64,000 nt of DNA from Jingweiarchaeum tengchongense (GTDB taxonomy: Archaea; Nanobdellota; Nanobdellia; Jingweiarchaeales; Jingweiarchaeaceae): NCBI GenBank assembly GCA_038874075.1, contig JAVZDD010000001.1, forward strand, positions 1-64,000, in the 5' to 3' direction. The position numbers and the translations under genes were made by a program. Shown piece by piece: positions 50,607 through 59,346 of the stretch. The notes under the pieces are model-generated. The model worked only from the letters and a program-made list of their open reading frames with translations, did no database searches and was not told the DNA's origin. How positions within the stretch are numbered: position 1 is the first letter of the stretch; every line of letters begins with the position of its first letter.

Positions 50607-51229
50607 CTTTCAATCTCTTCTAATATCCTTTCAATAATTTCCTGGTCAACTTCTTCAATTTCTTTATTAGTCGTGTCTATCTTAATAACCTTACGATGTC
50701 TCTTTAATTTTTCCTCCAATTTTTCCTCCATCTTGTTCATCAATTTTTCATTTTTCAAATCGGTGATGTCTATTTTTGTTAGATCTTTTTTCTTGAGCAT
50801 TCTATCTTTTTTTTCCTCATTGCTACATACCAAGTAAATTACAATGTCCGGTTTAGATGAAAGTCTTTGTAGTTTTTCGGCAATTTTTTTATCGATTTCT
50901 CTAATCACGTTTCCCCTGTGTACATCACTAAAAACCTCTAATGATGGTAGGTACCTATCAGCAACGACGATGTAATTATTTGATACTTCTTTTCTTATGT
51001 TTAAATCATTTAGATAAAAATCAGTAAAGTAAAGAACATCATGTAGTAATTCTGGGGTAGGAGTCCTAACAACTTGCCTAACCAAACTACCAAACTTACT
51101 GTTGGAAAGTGCATTTTTTTTATAAACGGCATTGTAACCTAATTTATTGAGTGCTTCCACTAAATTCTTTGCGTGTGTTGTTTTTCCCGCACAAGTAACT
51201 CCTTCAAACACGATGTATTTACCTCGCAT
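50603..51229 (-). CDS. tmk: Thymidylate kinase
   Basis: A 208-residue P-loop kinase that makes dTDP from dTMP. The N-terminus YIVFEGVTCAGKTTHA contains the P-loop, the DR motif is VVADRYLPS, and the LID region is rich in Lys and Arg (NEEKKDRMLKKKDLTK). The length is normal. GTGAT five bases before ATG 51229 is the ribosome site; this exact spacing (GTGATGAAAA then the start) recurs at the ITPase gene at 57.8 kb. Translationally coupled to the Nudix gene. Confidence 0.92.
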   Translation of the reverse strand: MRGKYIVFEGVTCAGKTTHAKNLVEALNKLGYNAVYKKNALSNSKFGSLVRQVVRTPTPELLHDVLYFTDFYLNDLNIRKEVSNNYIVVADRYLPSLEVFSDVHRGNVIREIDKKIAEKLQRLSSKPDIVIYLVCSNEEKKDRMLKKKDLTKIDITDLKNEKLMNKMEEKLEEKLKRHRKVIKIDTTNKEIEEVDQEIIERILEEIES

Positions 51230-51244
51230 TTTTCATCACTTTTA

Positions 51245-52903
51245 CTACCAATAAATAGTATAATTTATATTTTTAGCTTTTTCGTATTCTGAAATAAGGT
51301 CTTTTTTACTCACCTCTGTTTTTATGATGTTCCACGGAAGTACTTCAGCAAATTCTCTTTTTCTGAGATAGAACCTTAAGCTCCTCTTGTTCAATTTGAG
51401 TGCTTTATACCATGCGTCCAAATCATTCCCAAGTTTGTATGCATCATAAAGAATTTTACCTGCGATTCTGTCACCCCTAACCAGAATACCCTCAATGACA
51501 AGTTGTTCTTTTGTCATTAGTTCCACTTTTGTATTTTTCATTTTTCCTACTTTACTTTTTATAAAATTGATTTTTTTCATGTATTCGTTGTAACTTAATT
51601 GTCTATCCCATTGAAAGGGAGTAAATGGTTTTTTAATGTGGCAATTTATGTGAAGGATTAATTTTATTCCTTTTCCACCATACTCATCCAATTTCTTTCT
51701 AACTTTTTTTATGAGATCTGCTAATTCTTCTAGGTCTTTTTTTGTTTCGAATGGAAATCCTATAATTAGGAATAATTGTAATTTTGGAATTCCCATTTTA
51801 ACAAACATTTTAATTGAGTTAAACAGTTGATCATCGCTAATCATCTTATTTATCTTATACCTCAATCTTAAACTTGTCTCCGGAGCAATCGTGAATATGT
51901 CATTGTCTATAAGCTCCAAAAATGATGCTGAAAGCATATCCGCACGTTGTGATCCAACAATTATCTTATATCCCATTCCCTTAAGCTTTTTCAATACATA
52001 CAAAATGTCTGGATGTGCATCTTCTGATGGAGCAATCAATCTTATTTTATCTGTGTAATTTCTCAATTTTCTTGCTATTTTTATGATGATCTCTTTCTTT
52101 CTGAAACGTTGAGGTCTGAACATATAACTCAACATACAAAATCTACACCCTCGATTACAACCTCTTGCGATTTCAATCGAACAAAGATTTGATTCAAGAG
52201 AAAAAGGAGAAACAATGAAATGTTGGAAATAGTTTATGTTGTTTGTATATCTTTTTTCTACTTTACTTGCAGCTGGCGCTATAGTTACTATTCTACTTAT
52301 TTTATTGTCGTTTGAATATTTGATCTTGTATAAGGATGGTACATAAACACCTTTTATTTTTGCGAACTCTCTCAAAATTTCACTTTTCTTTTTGTTTCTA
52401 TACTTTTTATACACTTTCAATAATTCTTTAATTGTATCTTCGGCCTCTCCTATTACAAATACATCAAAAAAAAGTGAAAGTGGTTCAGGGTTATATGATG
52501 CACATGTACCTCCGCCAATTATGATTGGTCTCTCTCTTTCACTTGCAAAGACCGGTATTCCGGTGTTTTCTAGTATTTTTAATATATTTGGATATAACAA
52601 TTCATAATGCAGCGTGAAACTGATAACTTCAAATTCTTTGAGTTTCGTCTGTGTTTCTATGGTTAATACTTCCTTCTCTTTTTTCTGTAAGAAGAATCGT
52701 TCACAAAAAGTATCTTTATCTCTGTTCAACAGAAAATAAATCAGCTGAAATCCAACACATAACATCCCATACTTGTATTCATCTGGATAACCATGGGCCC
52801 ATCTAATCAAATTTTTTCTTTTCAAAAGTGCAATCTTATTTTTAATATTAACTGGGTTACCTTTTTCTGATCTCAATAATTTCTTTAAATATTCCCTATA
52901 CAT
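51245..52903 (-). CDS. B12-binding-type radical SAM protein
   Basis: A 552-residue enzyme. The N-terminal third resembles a cobalamin-binding domain (ISFTLHYELLYPN, PIIIGGGTCASYNPEPLS, DVFVIGEAED), although the usual DxHxxG is not evident. The radical SAM site is C249, C253 and C256 in IARGCNRGCRFC. TIAPETSLRLRYKINK and LFLIIGFPFET are core motifs seen in the uncharacterised archaeal/bacterial group related to TIGR03960. A C-terminal region of about 100 residues is unassigned. Its 5' end overlaps the amidohydrolase gene by 19 bases, so they form one unit. Substrate unknown. Confidence 0.88.
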   Translation of the reverse strand: MYREYLKKLLRSEKGNPVNIKNKIALLKRKNLIRWAHGYPDEYKYGMLCVGFQLIYFLLNRDKDTFCERFFLQKKEKEVLTIETQTKLKEFEVISFTLHYELLYPNILKILENTGIPVFASERERPIIIGGGTCASYNPEPLSLFFDVFVIGEAEDTIKELLKVYKKYRNKKKSEILREFAKIKGVYVPSLYKIKYSNDNKISRIVTIAPAASKVEKRYTNNINYFQHFIVSPFSLESNLCSIEIARGCNRGCRFCMLSYMFRPQRFRKKEIIIKIARKLRNYTDKIRLIAPSEDAHPDILYVLKKLKGMGYKIIVGSQRADMLSASFLELIDNDIFTIAPETSLRLRYKINKMISDDQLFNSIKMFVKMGIPKLQLFLIIGFPFETKKDLEELADLIKKVRKKLDEYGGKGIKLILHINCHIKKPFTPFQWDRQLSYNEYMKKINFIKSKVGKMKNTKVELMTKEQLVIEGILVRGDRIAGKILYDAYKLGNDLDAWYKALKLNKRSLRFYLRKREFAEVLPWNIIKTEVSKKDLISEYEKAKNINYTIYW

Positions 52904-54129
52904 ATCTGCTCCCTTGCTTTTTTAAAATCTGAGATTATCCTTTTCTCATTTAGAAAAACTTTTTTATTTTTCATCAAAAATTTACCATTTACTAAAAGGT
53001 CTTCTGGTGCTGGTGACAATGAAATTATTTTTTTAATTAAAGATTGTTTTGAAAAAACATGGAATTTATTATTAAAAAATACAAAATCGGCACTCTTACC
53101 CACTTCAATGCTCCCGACTTCTTTCTCTACACCCAAACATTTTGCAGCATCTATTGTTATCAAATCTAATAGTTTTTGGTGATCTAAATTGTAATGTTCA
53201 TATGAGAAATTAGCGATGCTAAGTAAATTACATGTTTTTCCAGTTGCTAAACCATCACTAGCCAAAGAAATTTTTATTCCCTTCTCTAAAAATTTTTTAA
53301 TAGGTGGTAATTTGTTTTTTAGAAAAACATTTGAAATTGGACAAAACGAAACATTTGCGTTATTCTTTTTAATGATCTGAATTTCATTCTCGTCAACGTG
53401 AACACAATGGACAAGTAGAGTCCTGGATGAAATAAGTTTGTAAGATTCCATCACTTCGATTGGGTATTCACCATAAACTTCTTTTACTTTTTTTCTTTCA
53501 TCAAGTGTCTCATTTATGTGAATGGTTAGGAAGATGTTGTCATATTCATAAAATTTTTCCGAAATCATCTCTAAAATTTTTTCGTTTAAGAAGGGTAAAG
53601 AATGGAGCCAAATGCCAACTTTTATATTATTTGAATTGAATTCTTCAAATGTTTTATCAAATTTCTCTGGAAAATCTTTTAAATAAGTGCTTAATTTGTC
53701 AGAAAGCATTATTGGATATCCAAGAAAAGCCTTAAGATTCGATTTTTTCACATTTTCCCAGTTTCTTGCTGCTACAAAGAGAGATGTACCTGATTTTATT
53801 AACTCAAGCAATGAGTAATTAACTGTGGAGTTTTGAACAAATTTTTTATTTTTCACCTTCTTCCACATTTCCTCAGTTTTTTTGATGTAGTCATCCAACT
53901 TCATCTTTTTAATTAATCCTTTATATATCGTTTCACCAAGATGGAAATGTGTGTTTATGAAACTCGGAAGGACAATTTTTTTATTAAGATCAATGACAAT
54001 CTTTGCTTCTGATTCAGAATAATTACCAACTTTTTTTATTTTACCATCTTCTATCAAAATATCTCCTTCTATTACTTCCCTCTTTTTGTTCTGTGTAACA
54101 ATAATTCCATTCTTTAATATGAAGTCCAT
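52885..54129 (-). CDS. Amidohydrolase, MTA/SAH-deaminase-like
   Basis: A 414-residue TIM-barrel hydrolase. Metal ligands: HFH at 61-63 (INTHFHLGE), His in LTIHINE, His in LLVHCVHVDE and Asp in LASDGLATG. This set fits the chlorohydrolase/SAH-deaminase group that deaminates adenine-type or related rings. The N- and C-terminal beta-sandwich (FILKNGIIVTQNK; ADFVFFNNK, LLVNGKFLMKN) is intact. GGTGAAT ahead of ATG 54129 is the ribosome site. Lying between two radical SAM genes, it may handle S-adenosyl by-products (5'-deoxyadenosine, SAH) or act on their product; both are inference. Confidence 0.9.
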   Translation of the reverse strand: MDFILKNGIIVTQNKKREVIEGDILIEDGKIKKVGNYSESEAKIVIDLNKKIVLPSFINTHFHLGETIYKGLIKKMKLDDYIKKTEEMWKKVKNKKFVQNSTVNYSLLELIKSGTSLFVAARNWENVKKSNLKAFLGYPIMLSDKLSTYLKDFPEKFDKTFEEFNSNNIKVGIWLHSLPFLNEKILEMISEKFYEYDNIFLTIHINETLDERKKVKEVYGEYPIEVMESYKLISSRTLLVHCVHVDENEIQIIKKNNANVSFCPISNVFLKNKLPPIKKFLEKGIKISLASDGLATGKTCNLLSIANFSYEHYNLDHQKLLDLITIDAAKCLGVEKEVGSIEVGKSADFVFFNNKFHVFSKQSLIKKIISLSPAPEDLLVNGKFLMKNKKVFLNEKRIISDFKKAREQICIGNI

Positions 54130-54132
54130 AAT

Positions 54133-55182
54133 TCACCTATGGATTGGCACGTATACAGTACACAAATACAATTCATGCACATTCCATTTTTTTGGTACAA
54201 AAATTTCAGTACTTTTAACTTCATCTGTCTGGAGAAAACAAAGTGGATCTGGCCCGTCAAAATGACCATATTCTAAATAAGAAGAACCAGCGCATCCTCC
54301 TTTACATTGTTGATAGATACTGCAGTTTATACATTTACCCCTTGGATTTCTTTCTCTAATTCTCTTGAAGATTTCCGAGTTCATTATTTCATCGATTGCT
54401 TTTTCTTTGATATTCCCACCACTTTCTTTGAGATATATACATGGACTTACCTCACCATCTGGTTGGATCCTAAAAGAGTAAGTGCCACAAGGGCAGCCAG
54501 CGAATGCCCCCTTGATTCCTGCATATGCTCTGAAAATTGGGTCAGATATACTTACTGTATCCATGCTAAGGGAAGCAAGGAATTGGTAAACTTTTTTTAA
54601 TGTTTCCTTATCCAACCTTAATTTTTCTATCATCTCTTCTCTACCAGTTGGTCTATATCTATTTATCCTCCAAGAATCAACTCTGAGTTTCTTACAAAGT
54701 TCATACATTTTTTCTAATGTTTTGATGTCAGAGTTCAATTTTGTTATGCAGGTAACTATCTCTACCTTTACACCATTTTCAACGAGTTTTTTAATCGTCT
54801 CTGTTGCTTTTTTGAAAGTCCCATTTACTCCTCTAAACCAATCATGTCTCCTCGCATCTGGAAAATCTAAGGAAACCCCGATGTCGTGAAATAGATTTAA
54901 GTTATGTTTTATTAATGAAAAGGTTGTTCCATTGGTCGTCAATGAAATTTTTATTTTAGAATTTTCAGCAATATATTTGCAAAGAGGAATAAAATCTCTT
55001 CTCAGTGGACATTCACCTCCACCAAAATTAATTGCAACCGTACCTGCACTTTTTAATTTTTTAACCACTTGTTTTGACTCTTCAAACGTGAGCTCATTCC
55101 TTCTAATGATGCCAGAATTGTTATAGCAATGTCTGCATCTAAGATTGCACAAATTAGTGAATGACCATCCGGCTATTAACAT
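54133..55182 (-). CDS. Radical SAM/SPASM protein
   Basis: A 349-residue enzyme. The radical SAM cluster is C12, C16 and C19 (NLCNLRCRHCYN), with GGGECPLRRDF, TTNGT and VSLDFPDARRHD. The C-terminal SPASM part has CPCGTYSFRIQPDGEVSPCIY and later CINCSIYQQCKGGC, for one or two extra iron-sulfur clusters. SPASM enzymes mostly modify peptides or make cofactors. Start: TTG 55188 is in frame, but ATG 55182 is about 28-30 bases from a TATA box (55205-55219), so a leaderless start is likely. The amidohydrolase starts 3 bases after its stop. Confidence 0.93.
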   Translation of the reverse strand: MLIAGWSFTNLCNLRCRHCYNNSGIIRRNELTFEESKQVVKKLKSAGTVAINFGGGECPLRRDFIPLCKYIAENSKIKISLTTNGTTFSLIKHNLNLFHDIGVSLDFPDARRHDWFRGVNGTFKKATETIKKLVENGVKVEIVTCITKLNSDIKTLEKMYELCKKLRVDSWRINRYRPTGREEMIEKLRLDKETLKKVYQFLASLSMDTVSISDPIFRAYAGIKGAFAGCPCGTYSFRIQPDGEVSPCIYLKESGGNIKEKAIDEIMNSEIFKRIRERNPRGKCINCSIYQQCKGGCAGSSYLEYGHFDGPDPLCFLQTDEVKSTEIFVPKKWNVHELYLCTVYVPIHR

Positions 55183-55204
55183 GGTCAAAATATTTTTTGT
55201 ACTG

Positions 55205-55219
55205 TATATTTAAATATTT
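55205..55219 (-). promoter_or_regulatory. TATA box of the radical SAM operon
   Basis: A palindromic AT block (TATATTTAAATATTT on the forward strand) is centred 30 bases before ATG 55182. Another AT block at about 55225-55242 could serve the divergent regulator gene at 55264. Confidence 0.5.
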
Positions 55220-55263
55220 TACCATTAAATTTTTTATTAAGAAAAAACATATTTTTAGCAGAA

Positions 55264-55995
55264 ATGGAGAACATATTAGCAATATTTGTCAGTGTGGATT
55301 TGAATAGAAATTTGTACGGTATAAGTAAATATATTGGAGAAAAAAAGATAGAGAAGGTTTATCTGCTTTACAATAAATTGAATAACTTCTTTGGAAGAAA
55401 TTCAAGAGAGATCACAGATATTATTCAAGAAAAGTTGAATGGGATTATTGAATGCGAAAAATTTCCAATAAATCCAGAATCATTCGAAGAATGTTTTAAA
55501 GAACTTTATAAATTGATTAAAAAAGAAAGAAACAAAACCATTTATGTTGACGTTTCTTCAACCACTAAATCAGCTACAGTTGCCACATTTTCTCTTGCAT
55601 CAGTATTCAACATCATACCGTACATCGTGATTCCTGAAGAAAATAAAGAGACAAGTGAGGCATATATAAAAGTATTGAAAAAAATGAAGTATAGAAAAGG
55701 TATTGCGCTCTATGAAATACCAATTATCAAGAATGAAAAGATAATGAATGATAAGGAAGCAATGGTCCTAAAAATTTTGAAGAAAAATAAGGGAAAAGTG
55801 GAAGGGATGGGAAAAATATTGCGTCTATTTGGTAAAAAGGTAACAAAAAAAGAATTGACAAAACTTGGATATCTTTTAGAGAAAATGGAGAAAAAGAACT
55901 TGATAATTACAAAAAAAGAGGGAAGGATAGTAATCATCAAAATGACTCATTTTGGTAAACTTATAAGTGAGACGATACTAGAAGCAATGGAATAA
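55264..55995 (+). CDS. CARF-like (HFX_2341/DUF6293-type) transcription regulator
   Basis: A 243-residue protein. Residues 1-150 form a Rossmann-like domain with IFVSVDLNRN at the first strand and YVDVSSTTKSATVATFSLA, which matches the ligand-loop pattern of CARF-type domains in HFX_2341/DUF6293 regulators. Residues 165-243 are a winged helix (MVLKILKKNKGKVEGMGKI, LTKLGYLLEKMEKKNLI, wing KKEGRIVIIKMT, GKLI). Such proteins sense a small nucleotide and control DNA binding. It diverges from the radical SAM operon across 81 bases and may regulate it. No CRISPR genes are in the window. Confidence 0.8.
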   Translation: MENILAIFVSVDLNRNLYGISKYIGEKKIEKVYLLYNKLNNFFGRNSREITDIIQEKLNGIIECEKFPINPESFEECFKELYKLIKKERNKTIYVDVSSTTKSATVATFSLASVFNIIPYIVIPEENKETSEAYIKVLKKMKYRKGIALYEIPIIKNEKIMNDKEAMVLKILKKNKGKVEGMGKILRLFGKKVTKKELTKLGYLLEKMEKKNLIITKKEGRIVIIKMTHFGKLISETILEAME

Positions 55996-56022
55996 ACTTT
56001 ATTATACACGATTTACCGAAAG

Positions 56023-56033
56023 ATATTTAAATA
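56023..56033 (+). promoter_or_regulatory. TATA box of the 407-residue surface protein
   Basis: ATATTTAAATA is centred 27 bases before ATG 56055, with no ribosome site between, which points to a leaderless message. Confidence 0.5.
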
Positions 56034-56054
56034 AAAAGTTATTACTTTAAAGTA

Positions 56055-57278
56055 ATGATAAAGAAATGCATTTTTTCAATCGTAATTTTATTACTCTTGA
56101 TTACTCCAGCGTGTGCTGTAAACTTCAAGCTAATTGATATCTCAACTGAAAGTGATGTAGTTCCACCTGGAAAGATATTCCTAACGAAATTGGATATCAA
56201 AAATTTCGACACGAGAAGTGCATATGTGTTCGTGAAATTCAAAGTGAACGATGATGTTTATGAGCAGGGACAGATTCTATACTTGCCTTCACTAGTTGAG
56301 ATTTTTCCAGCATTTTATGTACCCGCACCAAAAGAGCCTGGTTTTTTCAAATTAGAAGCGATTATCTATGATTACCAGAATTCATCGAATGTTTCTAAGA
56401 TGATGATCGTAAAGCCACTCATGTATGACTTCGCAGTAAGCCTTTATCCAATAAAAAATGGTACTTTTTCTGGTGAGAATACCTCATTTGTGCTTGAAAT
56501 GGCGAACATCGGTAATTATAATGATGTGTATACGATTGACCTATACGGTTGGGATAATTTTAAAATTGAAAATAGTAAAGTGAGCTTATATGCGAATTCT
56601 AAAAAAGATATAAGAATAGACGTCTATGTACCTCCTGAGACAAAGAAAGGAATTTACACAATAAGCGCGAAGGTCTGTTCGATAACAACACAAGTTTGTA
56701 AGATTGTGGAATCAAATTTATCTGTTGTGGCTTCAGAAAAAGAACAGAATATCGTGAGACTTGAGCAAACCACAAGTATAATAAAAAAAGATGAGAAAGC
56801 AATTTTTTCTTTCAGCATAAGAAACAAAGGAAATAGCAACAAGAACTACCTTATTCTCGTTGAACCAGCTCTTCCAGAAAATGAAACATGGGATGGGGAA
56901 TTAAAAATTGAACCCAATTCGTTTGTATTAAAGCCAAATGAAGAAATGAAGATTGGAGTTGAAATTGAGCCGAAGAAAATTGGAAATTTCAGCTTTTCTT
57001 ACCAGATATTTTCAAATGGTGTGATGATAGATGATGGAGTGCTTTCATTTGAATCAGTTGAAGTAATACCAATTGGATATGCTATAGCAAATATCTTCAA
57101 GCCATCCCCGACATCAATCTTAATTGCGCTTGTTTTAATCATTGCCATATTATTATACCTAAGATGGAGGGGAGTAATTTTTAAATCAAAGGGAGAATTA
57201 GTGGGTGAGCTTGAACCAATTACTGAGGAAAATGAAAAAACAGAAGAAACACCAATAAATTTCCCGCAAGAAAAATAA
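56055..57278 (+). CDS. Membrane-anchored secreted protein with NEW3/Ig-like domains
   Basis: 407 residues. A signal peptide (1-21, ending PACA) is followed by about three beta-sandwich domains of the NEW3/CARDB type: KLIDISTESDVVPPGKI, then SFVLEMANIGNYNDVYTIDL with PPETKKGIYTISA, then FSFSIRNKGNSNKNYLI. A membrane segment (about 357-376) and a short acidic tail (TEENEKTEETP) end the protein. It is thus a single-pass surface protein with the same domain type as the giant operon, at much smaller size. Function unknown. endA follows 34 bases later. Confidence 0.88.
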   Translation: MIKKCIFSIVILLLLITPACAVNFKLIDISTESDVVPPGKIFLTKLDIKNFDTRSAYVFVKFKVNDDVYEQGQILYLPSLVEIFPAFYVPAPKEPGFFKLEAIIYDYQNSSNVSKMMIVKPLMYDFAVSLYPIKNGTFSGENTSFVLEMANIGNYNDVYTIDLYGWDNFKIENSKVSLYANSKKDIRIDVYVPPETKKGIYTISAKVCSITTQVCKIVESNLSVVASEKEQNIVRLEQTTSIIKKDEKAIFSFSIRNKGNSNKNYLILVEPALPENETWDGELKIEPNSFVLKPNEEMKIGVEIEPKKIGNFSFSYQIFSNGVMIDDGVLSFESVEVIPIGYAIANIFKPSPTSILIALVLIIAILLYLRWRGVIFKSKGELVGELEPITEENEKTEETPINFPQEK

Positions 57279-57312
57279 AGTTTAATAACTACTTCTTCTT
57301 TTTCTTATTAAC

Positions 57313-57831
57313 ATGGTGAAAGGGATACTGGTAGACAAAAAAGTAATCGTTGAAAATGAAGAGGATGCCAACACAATCTATAATAGAGGTAAGTATGGTG
57401 TAATAAAAAACAGAAAGCTTGAACTCTCCTTGGTTGAAGCATTATATCTGATTGAAAAAGGTGATTTGGAAGTTTACGATGAAAATGAGAATAAATTAGA
57501 ATTCAAAGAATTTATGAAAATAGCAAGTGAAAGAATTCCAAGATTTTACACAATATTTTCTGTTTATCGAGACATTAGATCAAGAGGTTACATCACGAAA
57601 ACAGCACTCAAATACGGTGCTGATTTCAGGGTATACGAAAGGGGTGCTGAGCCAGGAAAAGAGCATGCAAAGTGGATTTTATACTGCGTGCATGAAAGTG
57701 AGGAGTTTGATTGGAAGAAATTTAGCAGTATGAACAGAGTTGCGCATAGTGTAAGAAAAACATTATTAATAGGTGTTGTCGATGATGAAGGGGATGTAAC
57801 TTATTGGAACACAACTTGGTTGAAACCGTAG
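57313..57831 (+). CDS. endA: tRNA-splicing endonuclease EndA
   Basis: A 172-residue homotetramer-type (alpha4) endonuclease that cuts the bulge-helix-bulge at archaeal tRNA introns. The catalytic triad is Y108 (FRVYERG), H118 (GKEHAKW) and K149 (AHSVRKTLL), with the spacings of ten and 31 residues known from the Methanocaldococcus enzyme. The N-terminal domain is complete (LVDKKVIVENEEDANTIYNRG). The start has no clear ribosome site, and a leaderless transcript is possible. The ITPase gene begins at its stop codon. Confidence 0.95.
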   Translation: MVKGILVDKKVIVENEEDANTIYNRGKYGVIKNRKLELSLVEALYLIEKGDLEVYDENENKLEFKEFMKIASERIPRFYTIFSVYRDIRSRGYITKTALKYGADFRVYERGAEPGKEHAKWILYCVHESEEFDWKKFSSMNRVAHSVRKTLLIGVVDDEGDVTYWNTTWLKP

Positions 57832-57844
57832 GTGATGAAAAATA
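57831..57844 (+). promoter_or_regulatory. Ribosome site and non-ATG start of the ITPase gene
   Basis: GGTGAT (57831-57836), then GAAAA, then ATA (57842-57844). The tmk gene has the same GTGATGAAAA spacer in front of its ATG, so ribosomes would be set on the ATA. The ATG inside this stretch (57835) is out of frame by one base. Confidence 0.55.
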
Positions 57845-58399
57845 AAGAAAATTTATTTTTTGACTGGGAATAAAGAAAAATTTAAGGAAGCAAGTTCAAT
57901 ATTGGAAGCATATGGCGTATGTTTGGAACAAGTTAGTCTAGATATAAGGGAAGTACAGGAAATAGACGTTGAGGTCGTGACAAAGAAGAAAGCAGAGGAA
58001 GCAGTTAAACGACTTAGAAAACCTGTGATCGTTGAAGATACTGCACTTTATTTGAGAGCATTGAATGGATTTCCAGGTGCATTGATTGATTGGATGTTAA
58101 AAAGTATTGGGAACAATGGAATCATCAGGATCGTGAATGAATTTAAAGAAAGGAAAGCGATGGCTGTGACTTGTGTTGCGTTTTGCAAACCAGGAAAAAA
58201 ACCAGTCACTTTTGTCGGGGAGATAAACGGGAAAATAGCAAAGAAAGCAAAGGGTAAAGGTTTTGGCTGGGATCCAATATTCATACCAACTGGTCACAAA
58301 AGGACATTTGGTGAAATGAGTAAAAAGGAGAAGAATAAGATTTCAATGCGCAGAATTGCACTAGAAAAATTTGCCAAGTGGTTTCTAAGAGCCAGGTAA
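57842..58399 (+). CDS. Non-canonical purine NTP pyrophosphatase (ITPase/XTPase, RdgB/HAM1)
   Basis: A 185-residue enzyme that hydrolyses ITP, XTP and dITP. Motifs TGNKEKFKEA, VEDTALYL, ALNGFPGALIDW, GKGFGWDPIF and HKRTFGEMSKKEKN are intact. The conserved first strand (KKIYFLTGN) lies before the only ordinary alternative start, a TTG at 57860. In-frame codons upstream are ATA at 57842 and then a TGA at 57836. The ribosome site spacing favours ATA. Alternatively one extra A in the run at 57838-57842 (real slippage or a sequencing error) would put ATG 57835 in frame. Maf, another NTP-cleaning enzyme, follows. Confidence 0.88.
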   Translation: MKKIYFLTGNKEKFKEASSILEAYGVCLEQVSLDIREVQEIDVEVVTKKKAEEAVKRLRKPVIVEDTALYLRALNGFPGALIDWMLKSIGNNGIIRIVNEFKERKAMAVTCVAFCKPGKKPVTFVGEINGKIAKKAKGKGFGWDPIFIPTGHKRTFGEMSKKEKNKISMRRIALEKFAKWFLRAR

Positions 58400-58404
58400 A
58401 ATGA

Positions 58405-58980
58405 ATGAGGAAAATAATACTTGCGTCCAGTTCTCCAAGAAGAATTGAACTATTGAAAAAGCTCGGTATAAAATTTGATGTGATTCCAAGTAGAATCAGG
58501 GAAGCTGAAATTAAGATTAGAGACCCAATTAAATTTGCGAAGGAGCTAGCAGTCAGAAAGGCAAAAAGTGTTGCAAGGAAAGTTAAGAATGGAATCGTGA
58601 TTGGTGCTGATACTGTTGTTGTTCTTGATAGAGAGATAATTGGTAAACCAAAGAATGAGGAAGATGCAAAACAGATTTTAAAAAAATTGAGTGGTAGGAC
58701 ACACAAAGTTATCACAGCTTTGGCTGTAATTGATGCAAAAACAAAAAGGTTGGTCTGCGATGTTGAAATCACAAAATTGAAGTTCAGAAAAATGAGCGAG
58801 GAGAAGATAAAAGAATACGTAAAAAGTGGGGAAGGAATGGACAAGGCAGGTGCATATGCAATCCAAGGTAAAGGTATCTCTTTTTTAGAAAAAATTGAAG
58901 GCTCCTATTCAAATGTAATTGGACTGCCAATTTCTAAATTAGTTAGGTTACTAAAAAAATTTAATATTGAAGTTAATTAG
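58405..58980 (+). CDS. maf: Maf-family nucleotide pyrophosphatase
   Basis: A 191-residue protein of the Maf/YhdE family, which hydrolyses dTTP, UTP or modified pyrimidine nucleotides. The start MRKIILASSSPRRIELLKK is diagnostic; GADTVVVLDREIIGKPKN and SGRTHKVITALAVI follow, and the C-terminus has KAGAYAIQGKG and GSYSNVIGLPI. A one-base-earlier ATG at 58401 is in another frame. It lies 5 bases after the ITPase gene, forming a nucleotide-cleaning pair. Confidence 0.95.
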   Translation: MRKIILASSSPRRIELLKKLGIKFDVIPSRIREAEIKIRDPIKFAKELAVRKAKSVARKVKNGIVIGADTVVVLDREIIGKPKNEEDAKQILKKLSGRTHKVITALAVIDAKTKRLVCDVEITKLKFRKMSEEKIKEYVKSGEGMDKAGAYAIQGKGISFLEKIEGSYSNVIGLPISKLVRLLKKFNIEVN

Positions 58981-58993
58981 TATAAGAGGTAAG

Positions 58994-59344
58994 ATGGTCG
59001 AAATTACAATTGTTATGTTGTCGTTGGTCATTGAAATAATAATTTGGGGTGTCGTCGGTTATTTCTGGTCAAGAGACAAAAAAGAATCAATAATAAATGC
59101 TTTAATAATTGCATTTTTAGGTTCTTTGGGTATTGGATTAATTACAAATTATGTCGTATTAACAACTCAAAACATCATCTTTCTAGTCATCGGTTTTTTC
59201 CTGAGTTTGATTATGGTTCCTTTGATTAGTGGTGTCATTGTCTTTGGTGATCTTAGAATTACAGTCTATTCATGGATAACAGTGATGGTAATCAAGTTCA
59301 TACTTTTTTTCGTAGGTGTGAGTTTATTCATAAGAACAAGTTGA
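58994..59344 (+). CDS. Small integral membrane protein
   Basis: A 116-residue protein with four hydrophobic segments (about 3-22, 33-53, 58-83, 90-112). I do not recognise a family. GAGGTAA at 58986-58992 supports ATG 58994; an earlier ATG at 58967 overlaps maf and is unnecessary. Co-transcribed with maf by position. It ends two bases from the convergent htpX stop. Confidence 0.65.
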   Translation: MVEITIVMLSLVIEIIIWGVVGYFWSRDKKESIINALIIAFLGSLGIGLITNYVVLTTQNIIFLVIGFFLSLIMVPLISGVIVFGDLRITVYSWITVMVIKFILFFVGVSLFIRTS

Positions 59345-59346
59345 CT

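Noticed and set aside
55264..55995. CRISPR-associated locus
   Set aside because: Only the CARF-like regulator is present. No repeats, cas genes or effector nuclease were found nearby.
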